Of a stretch of 64,000 nucleotides of DNA, positions 1 through 8,193 are shown piece by piece. Location: positions 124,001-188,000 of the forward strand of contig CANMCF010000005.1 of NCBI GenBank assembly GCA_947496215.1. The letters run 5' to 3'. How positions within the stretch are numbered: position 1 is the first letter of the stretch; the number at the start of each line of letters is the position of its first letter. Under the pieces are notes generated by a model. It did no database searches, was not told the DNA's origin, and saw only the letters and a program-made list of their open reading frames with translations. The DNA comes from an uncultured Bizionia sp. (GTDB taxonomy: Bacteria; Bacteroidota; Bacteroidia; Flavobacteriales; Flavobacteriaceae). The translations under genes and the position numbers were made by a program.

Positions 1-80
1 TCATCTTTTTGACAACTAGGAAAAAGAAAGATGAACATTATGCTTAGGAAAATGAAATTGTTGTTTTTTAAGTATATCAT
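1..80 (-). CDS. N-terminus of a lipoprotein, cut off by the window edge
   Basis: An open frame runs leftward from an ATG at position 80 to the window edge. Its 26 visible residues start with a short polar/basic stretch, then a hydrophobic run, then Phe-Pro-Ser-Cys-Gln-Lys-Asp. That is a Bacteroidota-type signal peptide with a lipobox cysteine at about residue 23. Only the export signal is visible, so the function cannot be read. It lies downstream of the imelysin gene on the same strand. In flavobacteria that place is often taken by a di-haem oxidoreductase lipoprotein or a second imelysin; this is inference from context only. Confidence 0.5.
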   Translation of the reverse strand, partial: MIYLKNNNFIFLSIMFIFLFPSCQKD

Positions 81-99
81 AAATTTATATAATGAGTAA

Positions 100-126
100 G
101 TCAGAACGCTTGAAAAGCGTTCTGAC
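100..126 (-). terminator. Perfect hairpin between the imelysin gene and the next gene
   Basis: An 11-bp perfect inverted repeat (GTCAGAACGCT / AGCGTTCTGAC) encloses a TGAAA loop. It begins 25 bp after the imelysin stop codon on the minus strand. There is no T-run on either strand, so it is a weak intrinsic terminator at best. It could equally attenuate or stabilise the mRNA end between the imelysin gene and the following lipoprotein gene. Confidence 0.4.
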
Positions 127-150
127 TAAAAACTTTGATGTTGTGAAAAA

Positions 151-1317
151 TTACTCAGCAGTAATGGATAGGCCTAATGAGGTTCCTCCTTCTACGAACT
201 TGTCTCCCAAATCTTGCAATGCATTTATTGCCGTCAACACCTTTGGGCGTTCCGTAGCATCGGAAATGGCAAGATCAAATGGGTTTGCTGTTGCGTCTAC
301 TGCAGTTTCTGAAGCAGTCAGTTGTGCAGATACTTCTGCTCCCAATGTTGCATTGCTTTGTGTTATCAAATCTTCAAAAGAAGGACCGTCTATGTTTCCG
401 TAGCTCCCTCTATATACATTTGCGATTCCTTCCAAATTCAAGCGAATGTCTCTATGGGTGTTGTCACTAAAGCATGAGTGTTCATCTTCTTGATCTTGAT
501 TGTCGTAAGCAACAAACATACGTTCTCCTCCTAATTCGGATTTTGACAATGTCGCGATTGCCGTCAACATATTTTTCAGTGCAGCATTCTCATTCAAATC
601 CAAGAAAGTTGCCCTGTATGCTCCTCCAATCTTCCATTCATCCAGCATCAATTGCAAATGATCCGTCAAAAGGTCTGCACAAGCTGCAAGATATTGTCTT
701 CTTCTATCTTGGTTGGCAGCAGTGCCACCATCTACAAAGTCCGTATATGGACGTTGTCCAGCTTGTTGGGCGGAAGGAGCAGTATTGTCCTGCCCCCACA
801 ACAAGAATTCTATGGCATGATATCCAACGCTTATGTTTGCTTCACCACCAACTTCATTCAAGCCTTCCAAGGTTACCTTGTCTATGGTAGGAAATGTCGT
901 TGGGTCATTTATAATCCCTGTATTGGCATCTCCATTCACATAATCCACATAGTTCTCATCCAAAGGCCAAGCATTCAGCAGTCCTTCAGGACCGTCATTG
1001 TCATCTATGGGACCATTGGCAAAACGGTAAGCTTCGGTTGGACCATAACTTTCCCTAGCTGTTTTCCAAGCACTTTTTGCAGATGCGAAATTGTCATCGG
1101 TTGGATTCGTTACGAATGTACTGATGGCTGTTTCCAAGTCCATGGCATCGTCCATGGCATCTTGATAGCTTTTGTACACTATGTTTGCATAGTTTTCTAT
1201 TACGGCAGACTTTGTTATCGTGTTTGTTGGAGTTGCTGTATCATCATCTGATGAACAGGATAGCATTGCTATTGAAAATAGTGATAGGATGCTTAATTTT
1301 TTAATAGGAAATCTCAT
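151..1317 (-). CDS. Imelysin-family (M75-like) iron-associated lipoprotein
   Basis: This is a 388-residue lipoprotein with a hydrophobic signal and a lipobox Cys at residue 21, followed by an acidic Ser-Asp linker. The body is mostly helical and carries the imelysin GxHxxE signature as GYHAIE at about residues 165-170, followed by FLLWGQD, a strong family hallmark. Imelysins are periplasmic or outer-membrane proteins tied to iron uptake; the motif is proposed to bind metal and peptidase activity is doubtful. The length is normal. The promoter carries two AT-rich palindromes that look like iron-regulator sites, which fits the role. The next gene on the same strand encodes another lipoprotein. 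Confidence 0.88.
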   Translation of the reverse strand: MRFPIKKLSILSLFSIAMLSCSSDDDTATPTNTITKSAVIENYANIVYKSYQDAMDDAMDLETAISTFVTNPTDDNFASAKSAWKTARESYGPTEAYRFANGPIDDNDGPEGLLNAWPLDENYVDYVNGDANTGIINDPTTFPTIDKVTLEGLNEVGGEANISVGYHAIEFLLWGQDNTAPSAQQAGQRPYTDFVDGGTAANQDRRRQYLAACADLLTDHLQLMLDEWKIGGAYRATFLDLNENAALKNMLTAIATLSKSELGGERMFVAYDNQDQEDEHSCFSDNTHRDIRLNLEGIANVYRGSYGNIDGPSFEDLITQSNATLGAEVSAQLTASETAVDATANPFDLAISDATERPKVLTAINALQDLGDKFVEGGTSLGLSITAE

Positions 1318-1323
1318 TTGTTT

Positions 1324-1406
1324 TTATTTAGACTAATTATAAATAATACGCAAATATATTTTCTATAATCAGTAAAAGCAAATTTAATTTTATTTATTCT
1401 AAATAA
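1324..1406 (-). promoter_or_regulatory. Promoter with two TTATTTA/TAAATAA palindromes, candidate iron-responsive operators
   Basis: Read on the minus strand, TTTG (1382-1379), a 20-bp spacer and TATATTTG (1358-1351) match the Bacteroidota promoter pattern TTTG-N19-TAnnTTTG. Two palindromes with identical arms flank it: TTATTTA-N9-TAAATAA at 1324-1346, over the expected start site, and TTATTTA-N3-TAAATAA at 1390-1406, upstream. The placement suits repression. The arms resemble AT-rich DtxR/Fur-type boxes, so iron control of the imelysin gene is a reasonable inference. The regulator is not encoded in this window. Confidence 0.5.
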
Positions 1407-1661
1407 GAATAATGTATTTTTTTTATAGAGAAAGAAACTAAAGGACAACCTTTTGAATAATAGTTTGTTATGGGGGGATGTCTACGATTCTTAGCTGGCA
1501 AGTCACAATGACATTGAGTTTTTCATAAAACATTGAATTGGAAAATGACTGAAAAAATGTTTTAAAACGAATGGTAGTAGTGTTATCTTTGGTTTTCGTT
1601 AATCAATTGAAAAAGCAACCAAGGCAATGTATATTTCCCTAGCCCCTATAAATTACTTCCT
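1407..1661. other. Intergenic region between divergent imelysin and thioesterase genes
   Basis: No ORF with coding character was seen. The only recognisable element is TATCTTTG at 1584-1591, a good match to the TAnnTTTG -7 box, about 70 bp before the thioesterase start. No convincing -33 TTTG lies upstream of it. Confidence 0.4.
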
Positions 1662-2348
1662 ATGAATTTTTATTTTTTACCTTTTGCCGGTGGAAGTGAA
1701 ATTTCATATAACCCACTAGCAAAAATATTGTCTTCCAAAGGTTATGGTTGTTATCAATGTAGCTTGCCAGGAAGAGGAAGACGATTCAAAGAAGATTTTT
1801 TGAAAACCGTCCCAGAGATGGCGGAAGACCTATTTTTTCAAATCAAGGATAGACTCGCACAGGATTATGTCCTTTTTGGTCATAGCATGGGGGCATTGTT
1901 GACTGTGCATGTTCTAGCCTTGATCAAGGCGTATAACGTTCCAATGCCAAAATATGTGTTTCTGTCTGGTAGAGGTGGAGAAATCAAAATGCCTTCACTT
2001 CCTTATAAAAGTGAAATGGACTCAGCTTCTTTCCGTTCCGAATTGAAAAAAATGGGAGGCATTCCAGACGAGGTCTTCAACGAGGAAAGCATAATGTCTT
2101 TTTTCGAACCCATCATCAAGGCCGATTTCAAGGCCATTGAAAGCTATGAACCCATTGATGTCACATTGCAAGATTTGGAGGTGATTGTATATTATGGCAA
2201 AGGCGATGACTTCAGTCTTGAGCAAGTGGAATGCTGGCAGCGTATTTCTACCCAAAAGATAAGTTGCAAGGCTTTTGATGGTGGACATTTCTTTGTTTTG
2301 GATAAAAGCAATGAGGTTGTAAAGGATATTTTATTGAGAGTGGGTTGA
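1662..2348 (+). CDS. Type II thioesterase (GrsT/SrfD-like alpha/beta hydrolase)
   Basis: This 228-residue single-domain hydrolase opens with LPFAGGS, the oxyanion-side motif of type II thioesterases. The nucleophile elbow GHSMG lies at residues 73-77 (Ser75), and GGHFF near the C-terminus supplies the catalytic His (about 209). The Asp is probably in the YYGKGDD segment. Such enzymes remove misprimed or stalled acyl groups from phosphopantetheine arms of NRPS, PKS or fatty-acid-type carriers, in the cytoplasm. Length and architecture are normal. No carrier protein or synthetase lies nearby, so its partner must be elsewhere or it acts as a stand-alone acyl-thioesterase. A -7 box sits about 70 bp upstream. 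Confidence 0.82.
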   Translation: MNFYFLPFAGGSEISYNPLAKILSSKGYGCYQCSLPGRGRRFKEDFLKTVPEMAEDLFFQIKDRLAQDYVLFGHSMGALLTVHVLALIKAYNVPMPKYVFLSGRGGEIKMPSLPYKSEMDSASFRSELKKMGGIPDEVFNEESIMSFFEPIIKADFKAIESYEPIDVTLQDLEVIVYYGKGDDFSLEQVECWQRISTQKISCKAFDGGHFFVLDKSNEVVKDILLRVG

Positions 2349-2379
2349 TTGTGTTGTCTGTCTTTTGTGCTCACGATTT

Positions 2380-2770
2380 TGCCCTTTCAATGAAATCCTT
2401 GGATATGAGTTTATAATCACACCTTTGAATTTCTCATTCCATATTCCATTGTTTGAATAGGTTTTCAGTTTTGTTTCCTTAAACGCTTTTTTCAAAGTCT
2501 GACGCAACCATCCCCACCGTTACTTTTCCATGATGTTGCAATGTCTACTAACGGAACAGCACTGACCACTTTCAATCTGATGTGTCTTGGTAAGTATGCT
2601 GCCATTGATTCAGCAAAACTTCCACAAAGGCATTAAATGGACTAGTAGCCCTATTGTAGGAGTTAGAATGGTGGTTTAAATAACCACTGTACAATGTGAA
2701 AGAACCTTTGTCATTTATATGTTTCAAACCTTCCAGTACCAAGCCGACTTGACTTAGTAGCTTTCTTTCT
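2380..2770 (-). pseudogene. Frameshifted remains of an unidentified protein gene
   Basis: The minus strand carries protein-like stretches in different frames that follow each other in order. One reads LEGLKHINDKGSF then LNHHSNSYNRATSPFNAFVE (about 2760-2577). The next contains YLPRHIRLKVVSAVPLVDIA (about 2615-2495), and a third contains KLKTYSNNGIWNEKFKGV (about 2480-2400). No frame is open throughout. This is the pattern of a decayed gene with at least two frameshifts. I do not recognise the family, and chance coding-like sequence cannot be excluded. The rest of the 2349-3008 gap holds nothing recognisable except the protease promoter. Confidence 0.35.
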
Positions 2771-2957
2771 TTATACCCCCAGATTTAAAATGATTCAATT
2801 GCAATTTAAATAGCTATTGAGCCTAAGCTTATAGCACAATGTCGATGAAGGGGTAGACAAAAAAGCAACTAGGGTTATTTGAGAAATTGCCATTTAAAAT
2901 GAAAGGTTTTATTTTATGTGATTGTAATCTAGTCTTTTAATGAAGAAATGCCGTATA

Positions 2958-2965
2958 TATCTTTG
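2958..2965 (+). promoter_or_regulatory. -7 promoter box of the metalloprotease gene
   Basis: TATCTTTG matches the Bacteroidota TAnnTTTG element and lies 43 bp before the protease ATG, implying a leader of about 35-40 nt. The -33 region has only T-rich partial matches. Confidence 0.45.
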
Positions 2966-3008
2966 AATATTTTATAATAATTAATTAACCATTAAAAACC
3001 AGCGATTT

Positions 3009-4262
3009 ATGAAAATCAAAATTTTACTTTTAGCTTTACTTTTTTTTAGTATGGGTTTTGCTCAACAAAGAAATTGTGGAACGGAACAAATTATGGAAGA
3101 AAAACTTTCGGATCCTGCATATGCAATTAAATATCAAGAGCTCCAAAATGCTTTCAATGTTGAACTAAATAGAGTTGATGTCAATGGAAAAAGATCAAAA
3201 GCATTATTGACAGTTCCCGTTGCGGTGCACTTTCCAACAGGCAACAATGCCGATAGGGCATGTTTGGTGGCTTTGGCGCAAAATCAAATAGACATTTTAA
3301 ATGCCGACTTCAATTCGACCAATGCAGACCAATCCAATTGGGGGGATGCATCTTCATTCTATCCAGGGGTTACTCCAGGAGTTGCAGAATTGCAGTTTTG
3401 CATCGCAACATTGGATCATCCTGCAAACACGGATCCCAACCTTGTAGAAGGAGAACCAGCAGTTACCGTGGGATATAACTTCGGAAATGGGAATGATGCC
3501 GACATCAAATGGCAAGGGTATATGAATTTCATCGTCAAGTATGCAGATGGATACCTAGGTTATTCTCCGTTGGGAGGTAATTTTGATGCAGGTGAAGCTG
3601 TGGTAATGGATACTGCTGCCTTTGGTTCTGGGTCAGGGTGTACAGGTTTCGTTCCTGGCGCACCATACGACTTGGGAAGAACGGTAACCCATGAATTGGG
3701 GCATTTTTTCAATTTGGACCATACATTTGGAAACGACAATGGTTGTAGTGGCAATACGGACTATGTAGATGATACTCCAAAGGTAGGTAATGCCACCTAT
3801 GGGACTCCAGCTCCAGGATCTGTAGCTGGTTGCAATTCTCCAGAAAAAGCATTGACCATGAGTTATATGGATTATGTGAACGATAGCCACATGTATATGT
3901 TTTCTACAGGTCAAACAGATAGAGCAAGGGCTTTTCTAGATGCCAATGCCTCCAAATTGAAGCAAGGGGTTACCGAATGTGGAACTCTGTCCGTGGATGA
4001 TTATGCCAACCAAGGAATACCAGCCATCTATCCCAACCCGAACAACGGAAACTTTACAATAGAGTTCAATCCAGATCCGAATACACCAATCAAGGTGATG
4101 GTATATGATTTGGCAGGAAGAACAGTTTTGGAAAACACTTACAATCCTACAACAGCATTGTTTTCTCAAAAAGTTCAATTGAATAGAGTTCAAGCAGGTG
4201 TCTATTTGATATCCATTGAGAATGGAAGTGGAACGACAGTGAAAAAAATCGTTGTTGAATAG
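3009..4262 (+). CDS. Secreted M43-type (pappalysin/cytophagalysin-like) metalloprotease with T9SS tail
   Basis: The 417-residue preproprotein has a signal peptide ending near Ala18-Gln. A propeptide-like segment follows, then a catalytic domain with the zinc motif HELGHFFNLDH at about residues 228-238. The form HExxHxxxxxH with Gly in the loop is the metzincin pattern, and SYMDY about 50 residues later is the Met-turn. From about residue 335, YPNPNNGNFTIEF begins a type A T9SS sorting domain that ends in the usual GxYxI...K(I)VVE pattern. The product is therefore exported by Sec, moved across the outer membrane by T9SS and probably anchored or released. Four or more Cys in the catalytic domain suggest disulphides. 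It is monocistronic, with a -7 box upstream and a strong terminator downstream. Confidence 0.9.
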   Translation: MKIKILLLALLFFSMGFAQQRNCGTEQIMEEKLSDPAYAIKYQELQNAFNVELNRVDVNGKRSKALLTVPVAVHFPTGNNADRACLVALAQNQIDILNADFNSTNADQSNWGDASSFYPGVTPGVAELQFCIATLDHPANTDPNLVEGEPAVTVGYNFGNGNDADIKWQGYMNFIVKYADGYLGYSPLGGNFDAGEAVVMDTAAFGSGSGCTGFVPGAPYDLGRTVTHELGHFFNLDHTFGNDNGCSGNTDYVDDTPKVGNATYGTPAPGSVAGCNSPEKALTMSYMDYVNDSHMYMFSTGQTDRARAFLDANASKLKQGVTECGTLSVDDYANQGIPAIYPNPNNGNFTIEFNPDPNTPIKVMVYDLAGRTVLENTYNPTTALFSQKVQLNRVQAGVYLISIENGSGTTVKKIVVE

Positions 4263-4355
4263 CAAACAGAATAGTCATAGGGATAACTGGAGATCTATTC
4301 TCCGGCAAATTTAGCGCCTATGATTTCTCATTGAAGAAATATTAAGACAAAAAAT

Positions 4356-4386
4356 CCGATCAAATTTACTTGATCGGTTTTTTTTG
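4356..4386 (+). terminator. Rho-independent terminator of the metalloprotease gene
   Basis: CCGATCAA (4356-4363) pairs with TTGATCGG (4370-4377) around a six-base loop, followed by a run of T to 4386 and preceded by A-rich sequence. It lies about 95 bp after the stop codon. Confidence 0.85.
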
Positions 4387-4441
4387 TTTTCTACACCCTT
4401 TCTTATTAGCAACACTAGTTTCCAATGGAACTGTTACAATA

Positions 4442-4692
4442 TACTGGACAGCGAGTTAAGGTGTCATTTCTAGAACTTAAATTGGCAAAATGTCAAAAAA
4501 GAAAAGAAGCGACACAGCAGCCTTCAAACGGAATGTAGTGAAGTTGTCAGAAAAAGGGCAATGTTTTAAAAGCAGCACGAGAGTTGGGCATCGGAGTAAA
4601 GTTGATCCTCCAACTGTTCCTCGTTTGCTAGCCCTTTACTCACCAATTCAGGATATGTACATATGGGCGCAATACAAAAAAGAATTTGTTTG
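4442..4692 (+). mobile_element. Degenerate IS3-type insertion sequence end with frameshifted orfA
   Basis: ACTGGACAGCGAGTTAAGG at 4443-4461 looks like an IS3-family left end. An orfA-like start follows at 4490, reading KKKRSDTAAFKRNVVKLSEK. Within the next codons the frame slips by one base, and the adjacent frame continues as KKGNVLKAARELGIGVK, the helix-turn-helix expected in IS3 orfA. It then stops at about 4632. The reading frame is broken, orfB is absent and no right end was found. This is a dead fragment. It shows that this spot has received mobile DNA; the lipoprotein gene follows within 60 bp. Confidence 0.6.
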
Positions 4693-4749
4693 GTGTTTGG
4701 GAGAAGTGTGATATCTTTATGGTATGGAAGAATAATTAAATAGAAAAAT

Positions 4750-5139
4750 ATGAAACGTTTTTTTGGACTTTTAATATCAATAATCGTTTTGACTTCTTGT
4801 TCAGAGACTTTTGACGTAAAGGATCCTACTGAATTCAATGAAGAAATTGAGAAAAGAACAGACATTGAAACAGCAGAACAACTAATTGAAATTTATTACA
4901 ACTATCCACCTAATGAAGGTACGCCCAAACTTGATATAACGAGTAATGAATTAAGTGACAGATTAAAAGAAGTAACTCTAATACATGACGAACAAGAAGA
5001 TGACTCACAAAGGGCAACTAAAATAGTTATGGTAACTGAGTTGGATGAAAAAAAATGGATTGTTCATCAAATCAAAACAAATAGGAAGTGTTGGGATGGA
5101 CGCGGACACACTGATTGGGGAAATGAATGGTGCAACTAA
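4750..5139 (+). CDS. Small lipoprotein of unknown function
   Basis: This 129-residue protein has a signal peptide and lipobox (LTSCSE, Cys at about residue 17). An acidic, helical region follows, then a C-terminal strand-rich part ending in a short Cys- and Trp-containing tail (CWDGRGHTDWGNEWCN). The two tail cysteines could form a disulphide. I recognise no family. It sits just after a dead transposase and before a repeat-like block, so it may be cargo of past horizontal insertion. A small periplasmic or surface lipoprotein is all that can be claimed. Confidence 0.65.
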   Translation: MKRFFGLLISIIVLTSCSETFDVKDPTEFNEEIEKRTDIETAEQLIEIYYNYPPNEGTPKLDITSNELSDRLKEVTLIHDEQEDDSQRATKIVMVTELDEKKWIVHQIKTNRKCWDGRGHTDWGNEWCN

Positions 5140-5672
5140 AAAATGAATGAGCGAACTAAAATATCATGGATTTGGATTGTTGGAAATGTAGTATTGTTGG
5201 TTAGCCCTTTCTAGACAAAGTGAGCATTTAATGAGAATCCTGTTCACCAAACACACCTTGTCCACCCTATCAGACAGAATTCATACTCAAAATATGGATT
5301 TATCCAATTACTTGGAATGTAGTTGCCATAGTCTAATCATGGATAAAATTGAAAAAATAAAACGTATGGAAACACTATATGTCACAAATAGGGCGATTAG
5401 TGTTTAATCCCAAGGCGGTGCTATTTGCAAAGTTGTCAAATCTTTTGATTTACGATTTCGTTTTTACTTCATATTTTGATAGTCGTAGTCCTTCGGTAGA
5501 TATTAAATGAGAGAAATTAAAACAAAATAAAAAGCTTTGGCTTGTGGCTAAAGCGAAAATAAACGCTTGTTCTTGCCCTACTTGCCATATGTTTAAGGTT
5601 AACGAGCATAACTCAGAGAAAATGCAGTGAGTTTAAAACAGCAAATCAATATGTTTTATGATGTAAACATAG
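5140..5672. other. Non-coding block, candidate dispersed intergenic repeat at about 5400-5640
   Basis: No ORF with coding character was found. The part from about 5400 to 5640 has a distinctive texture, including ATTTGCAAAGTTGTCAAATC, TTTTGATAGTCGTAGTCC and CTTGTTCTTGCCCTACTTGCC. From memory, similar strings occur repeatedly between genes in flavobacterial genomes, but there is only one copy here and I could not check. It lies immediately after the PLP gene's stop codon in minus orientation. Confidence 0.35.
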
Positions 5673-7517
5673 TCAAACGTTTTCAACAAAATCTAAAAAT
5701 ACTTTTTTATGACGTTCAAGATTCATGCTGGGAGAAAGTGCTACACGAGCAATATAATCTTTGTCTCTTTCTTTGGTCGTCCCTTGGGTAGATGTTGCAG
5801 GAATCGTCCAATAGCATCCGTTTAACTGCCCATAACTCACACAATACTTACTTTCATTGGGGATTTCTGTAATCATTAAATTAATTAACTTATGATTTAA
5901 CGCCCTTTTGTAAGCTTCTTTTTCTTCGGTAGTATTCCCCTTTGTGGGAAGATCCAATGAAAACACAGATGGTGTAAACCCTTGTTTTGCCAATGCCTCA
6001 GAAACAAAATTTATTTTCGCCTCTGGTAAAGTCTTGTTGATGAAACTTACAAACTCGCGTGTATTTTGATAAGCATCCTCAATTCTTTGATTCATGGAAG
6101 GTAATTGTTTTGCCAATATTTCATATTGAAGATGTGTAGCCTCATTATCGCAAATATTGAGGTGCAATTTTATTTTTTCAATCAAAGCATCTGCTTTTTT
6201 ATTTCCAACGCAGTAGCCGGCAGTGCAGAGTCCGCCACTTGGGAATTTTGATCCACTGGCATATGAAATGGCCCTGACCGTAGAAAGTATTTCACCATCA
6301 TCCAAGAAGCGGACATTGGGGCAAAATGTTTGATCTAAAATGAAAACGGGAGCGATGGCAATGTTGCCAGTTGCAGTCTTGCGCTCTTTGCTTAAAGCTT
6401 CTTTTAACTTAATGAGGTCTGGAACTTCAACTCTAGGGTTTGTTGGTATTTCGGCGATGATGTATGGGATGGCATCTTCGTTGGCAATTTTATCTAAGAC
6501 GATGTCAATGCTTTTAACCATGTCATTATCTCCATCCACAGGTAAGTCCATCACTTCCACATTGTCAATGCAAGCTGCAACTCGTCTTGCTTGATCATTC
6601 GTACCACCATAACAGTTTGGAGGAACAACAAATTTAATGGACTTTCCTTTATGTCTTTCTAGTGCATCGTGAATAAGCCCCATCATAATGGCATATTGAA
6701 TAGATAGTCCACTAGAACCAACCAGAGCATCTGTATGGGCTCCAGTTATGGCTGCAATTGAATCTATGACCAATGTTTTGTTTACTTCTACATTATTTTT
6801 ACTAGCATTAAAAGATGAGGTGTCAATTAGTGACTTTAACGCCATAAAAGAGTTCGCAGGTGTCATTGCTATGGTTTCTCTTCTTCTTACGTGTTGAATT
6901 TCTGCTATATAATTGTCGTTTTGTTTACCATTTACCAATAGAATACTTCCAAGGAGAGAATGACCATTAATAAAAAAGTCAATATTTGGAGTGAGATCAA
7001 AATTGCAAATTTCTTTTTGCTGTGAAATGAAAATGGTACTGCCATTAAACTTAGAAATAGTAGATGAACTTTCAACTTTCTTTAATTCAAATTTATATCC
7101 ATAGATGTTTTTTAATACTTCAGCATCAAAAAAGGCTGGTAATTCACCTATATAAATGATTTGGGTGTTTTTATTGGCAAGTGAATTTTTTCTTAAAACA
7201 GCCAAAATAGGAGGAGTCTTTGATGAAAAACTGATTACATTTTCTGATTTTATATCATATAACTTGGCAATTACCCATTCTAGTATACAAGATAATGGAT
7301 GGCCTAGTCGAATATAATCGTAAGCAGTAGGTAATTGATTGAGTGCAGATGATTCAGAGTTATTGTTGTGAAATAAGTTTTCAAACTGTTCTATGAATTG
7401 GATTTTGGCCAGTTTTTCATCATAAATGTCTAATCGATGGGTTGTTAGATCCAACCAGCTAGTTGGCATGTTTTCTAATACATCTTCAATATAATTTAGC
7501 ATGTTGCTTGCTTCCAT
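5673..7517 (-). CDS. Double-length PLP-dependent Cys/Met-metabolism-type enzyme
   Basis: At 614 residues it is far longer than the usual 380-420 of this fold-type I family. The C-terminal half looks active: VGSSG (about 267), the Y-G loop PPNCYGGTND (about 300), Asp395 in DQTF for the PLP nitrogen, and ASGSKFPSGG with the Schiff-base lysine at about 424. The N-terminal half also reads like the family: YIRLGHP-like (about 69-74), SENVISFSSK, and INGHSLLG (about 183-190), where canonical enzymes have TKYINGHSD. The lysine there is replaced by Phe. The protein therefore looks like a fusion with an inactive first domain. Substrate is unknown; a sulphur amino-acid lyase or transferase is most likely. 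No obvious operon partners. Confidence 0.72.
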   Translation of the reverse strand: MEASNMLNYIEDVLENMPTSWLDLTTHRLDIYDEKLAKIQFIEQFENLFHNNNSESSALNQLPTAYDYIRLGHPLSCILEWVIAKLYDIKSENVISFSSKTPPILAVLRKNSLANKNTQIIYIGELPAFFDAEVLKNIYGYKFELKKVESSSTISKFNGSTIFISQQKEICNFDLTPNIDFFINGHSLLGSILLVNGKQNDNYIAEIQHVRRRETIAMTPANSFMALKSLIDTSSFNASKNNVEVNKTLVIDSIAAITGAHTDALVGSSGLSIQYAIMMGLIHDALERHKGKSIKFVVPPNCYGGTNDQARRVAACIDNVEVMDLPVDGDNDMVKSIDIVLDKIANEDAIPYIIAEIPTNPRVEVPDLIKLKEALSKERKTATGNIAIAPVFILDQTFCPNVRFLDDGEILSTVRAISYASGSKFPSGGLCTAGYCVGNKKADALIEKIKLHLNICDNEATHLQYEILAKQLPSMNQRIEDAYQNTREFVSFINKTLPEAKINFVSEALAKQGFTPSVFSLDLPTKGNTTEEKEAYKRALNHKLINLMITEIPNESKYCVSYGQLNGCYWTIPATSTQGTTKERDKDYIARVALSPSMNLERHKKVFLDFVENV

Positions 7518-7544
7518 AGTTCCCTTCTTTAAATAGGGCAGAAA

Positions 7545-7594
7545 GTTACATTAATTAGCATTGTTTTGAAAGTGTAACTAGACGTTTTGTTACA
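7545..7594 (-). promoter_or_regulatory. Three GTTACA/TGTAAC half-sites upstream of the PLP gene
   Basis: GTTACA occurs at 7545-7550 and 7589-7594, and its complement TGTAAC at 7573-7578; the last two form an inverted pair. They lie 28-77 bp upstream of the PLP gene start. This may be a regulator site, but a 6-bp motif in AT-rich DNA is weak evidence. Confidence 0.25.
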
Positions 7595-7599
7595 TTATG

Positions 7600-8193
7600 A
7601 CTTACTGCGATAGTATTAGTACTAAAATAGAAGAAAGAAACATTGGAGATAATGAGGTGACTAGTGTTGAGGTTAATTTTGATGTTGATTTTGGTAATGT
7701 AAACAATTATACATGGATAGGGAGTTTAACAACAAACCAACAGACAACACATTCAACAATCCATTGAATTCCGTGTTTGGGGGCCTTCAACATTAACCTA
7801 TGTGTTTGTGGAACAATTGCCAGAACATGATTAAACAACAATTGCATGATTATGAAAAAGCTCATTTGAATACTTTGGTATAAATGGACTTTTTTAGTAT
7901 TCAATGCAATGTTGACAATACTCTTTTGTTGGTTTTGTAAGTAATTGAAGTAGACCAAGATGATTTGAAGCAAGAACCGAGCTTGTACCCAAACCCTTCA
8001 AGCGAATCGTTTGAAATGACAAACATTACACAGAGGTAAAACTGAAGGTCTATGACTTGAATGGCAAGGAATTGATTATGGTTCCCAATTGCAAGGGGGA
8101 AGTTGTGGATGTTTCATACTTGGATCTTGGAGCATACTCGGTGAAAGTTGATTCCGATACAATGCAGAGTACTCTGAAATTATTGAAAAACTA
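7600..8193 (+). pseudogene. Remnant of a T9SS-secreted protein gene
   Basis: The 3' part reads VDQDDLKQEPSLYPNPSSES in one frame, then stops at about 8036. The next frame continues without a break in sense as VKLKVYDLNGKELIMVPN, then DVSYLDLGAYSVKV, and ends KLLKN-stop at 8193. Together these form a complete type A T9SS sorting domain split by one frameshift. Upstream, fragments such as EVTSVEVNFDVDFGNVNN (about 7640-7690) read in plus frames, but stops interrupt them. Most of the passenger domain is gone or unreadable, so its function is lost. Confidence 0.6.

Noticed and set aside
1662-2348. Non-ribosomal peptide cluster signalled by the type II thioesterase
   Set aside because: No adenylation, condensation or carrier domain occurs anywhere in the window.
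7707-7973. 88-codon minus-strand ORF in the T9SS pseudogene region
   Set aside because: It runs antisense to the readable pseudogene fragments and has no protein-like features.
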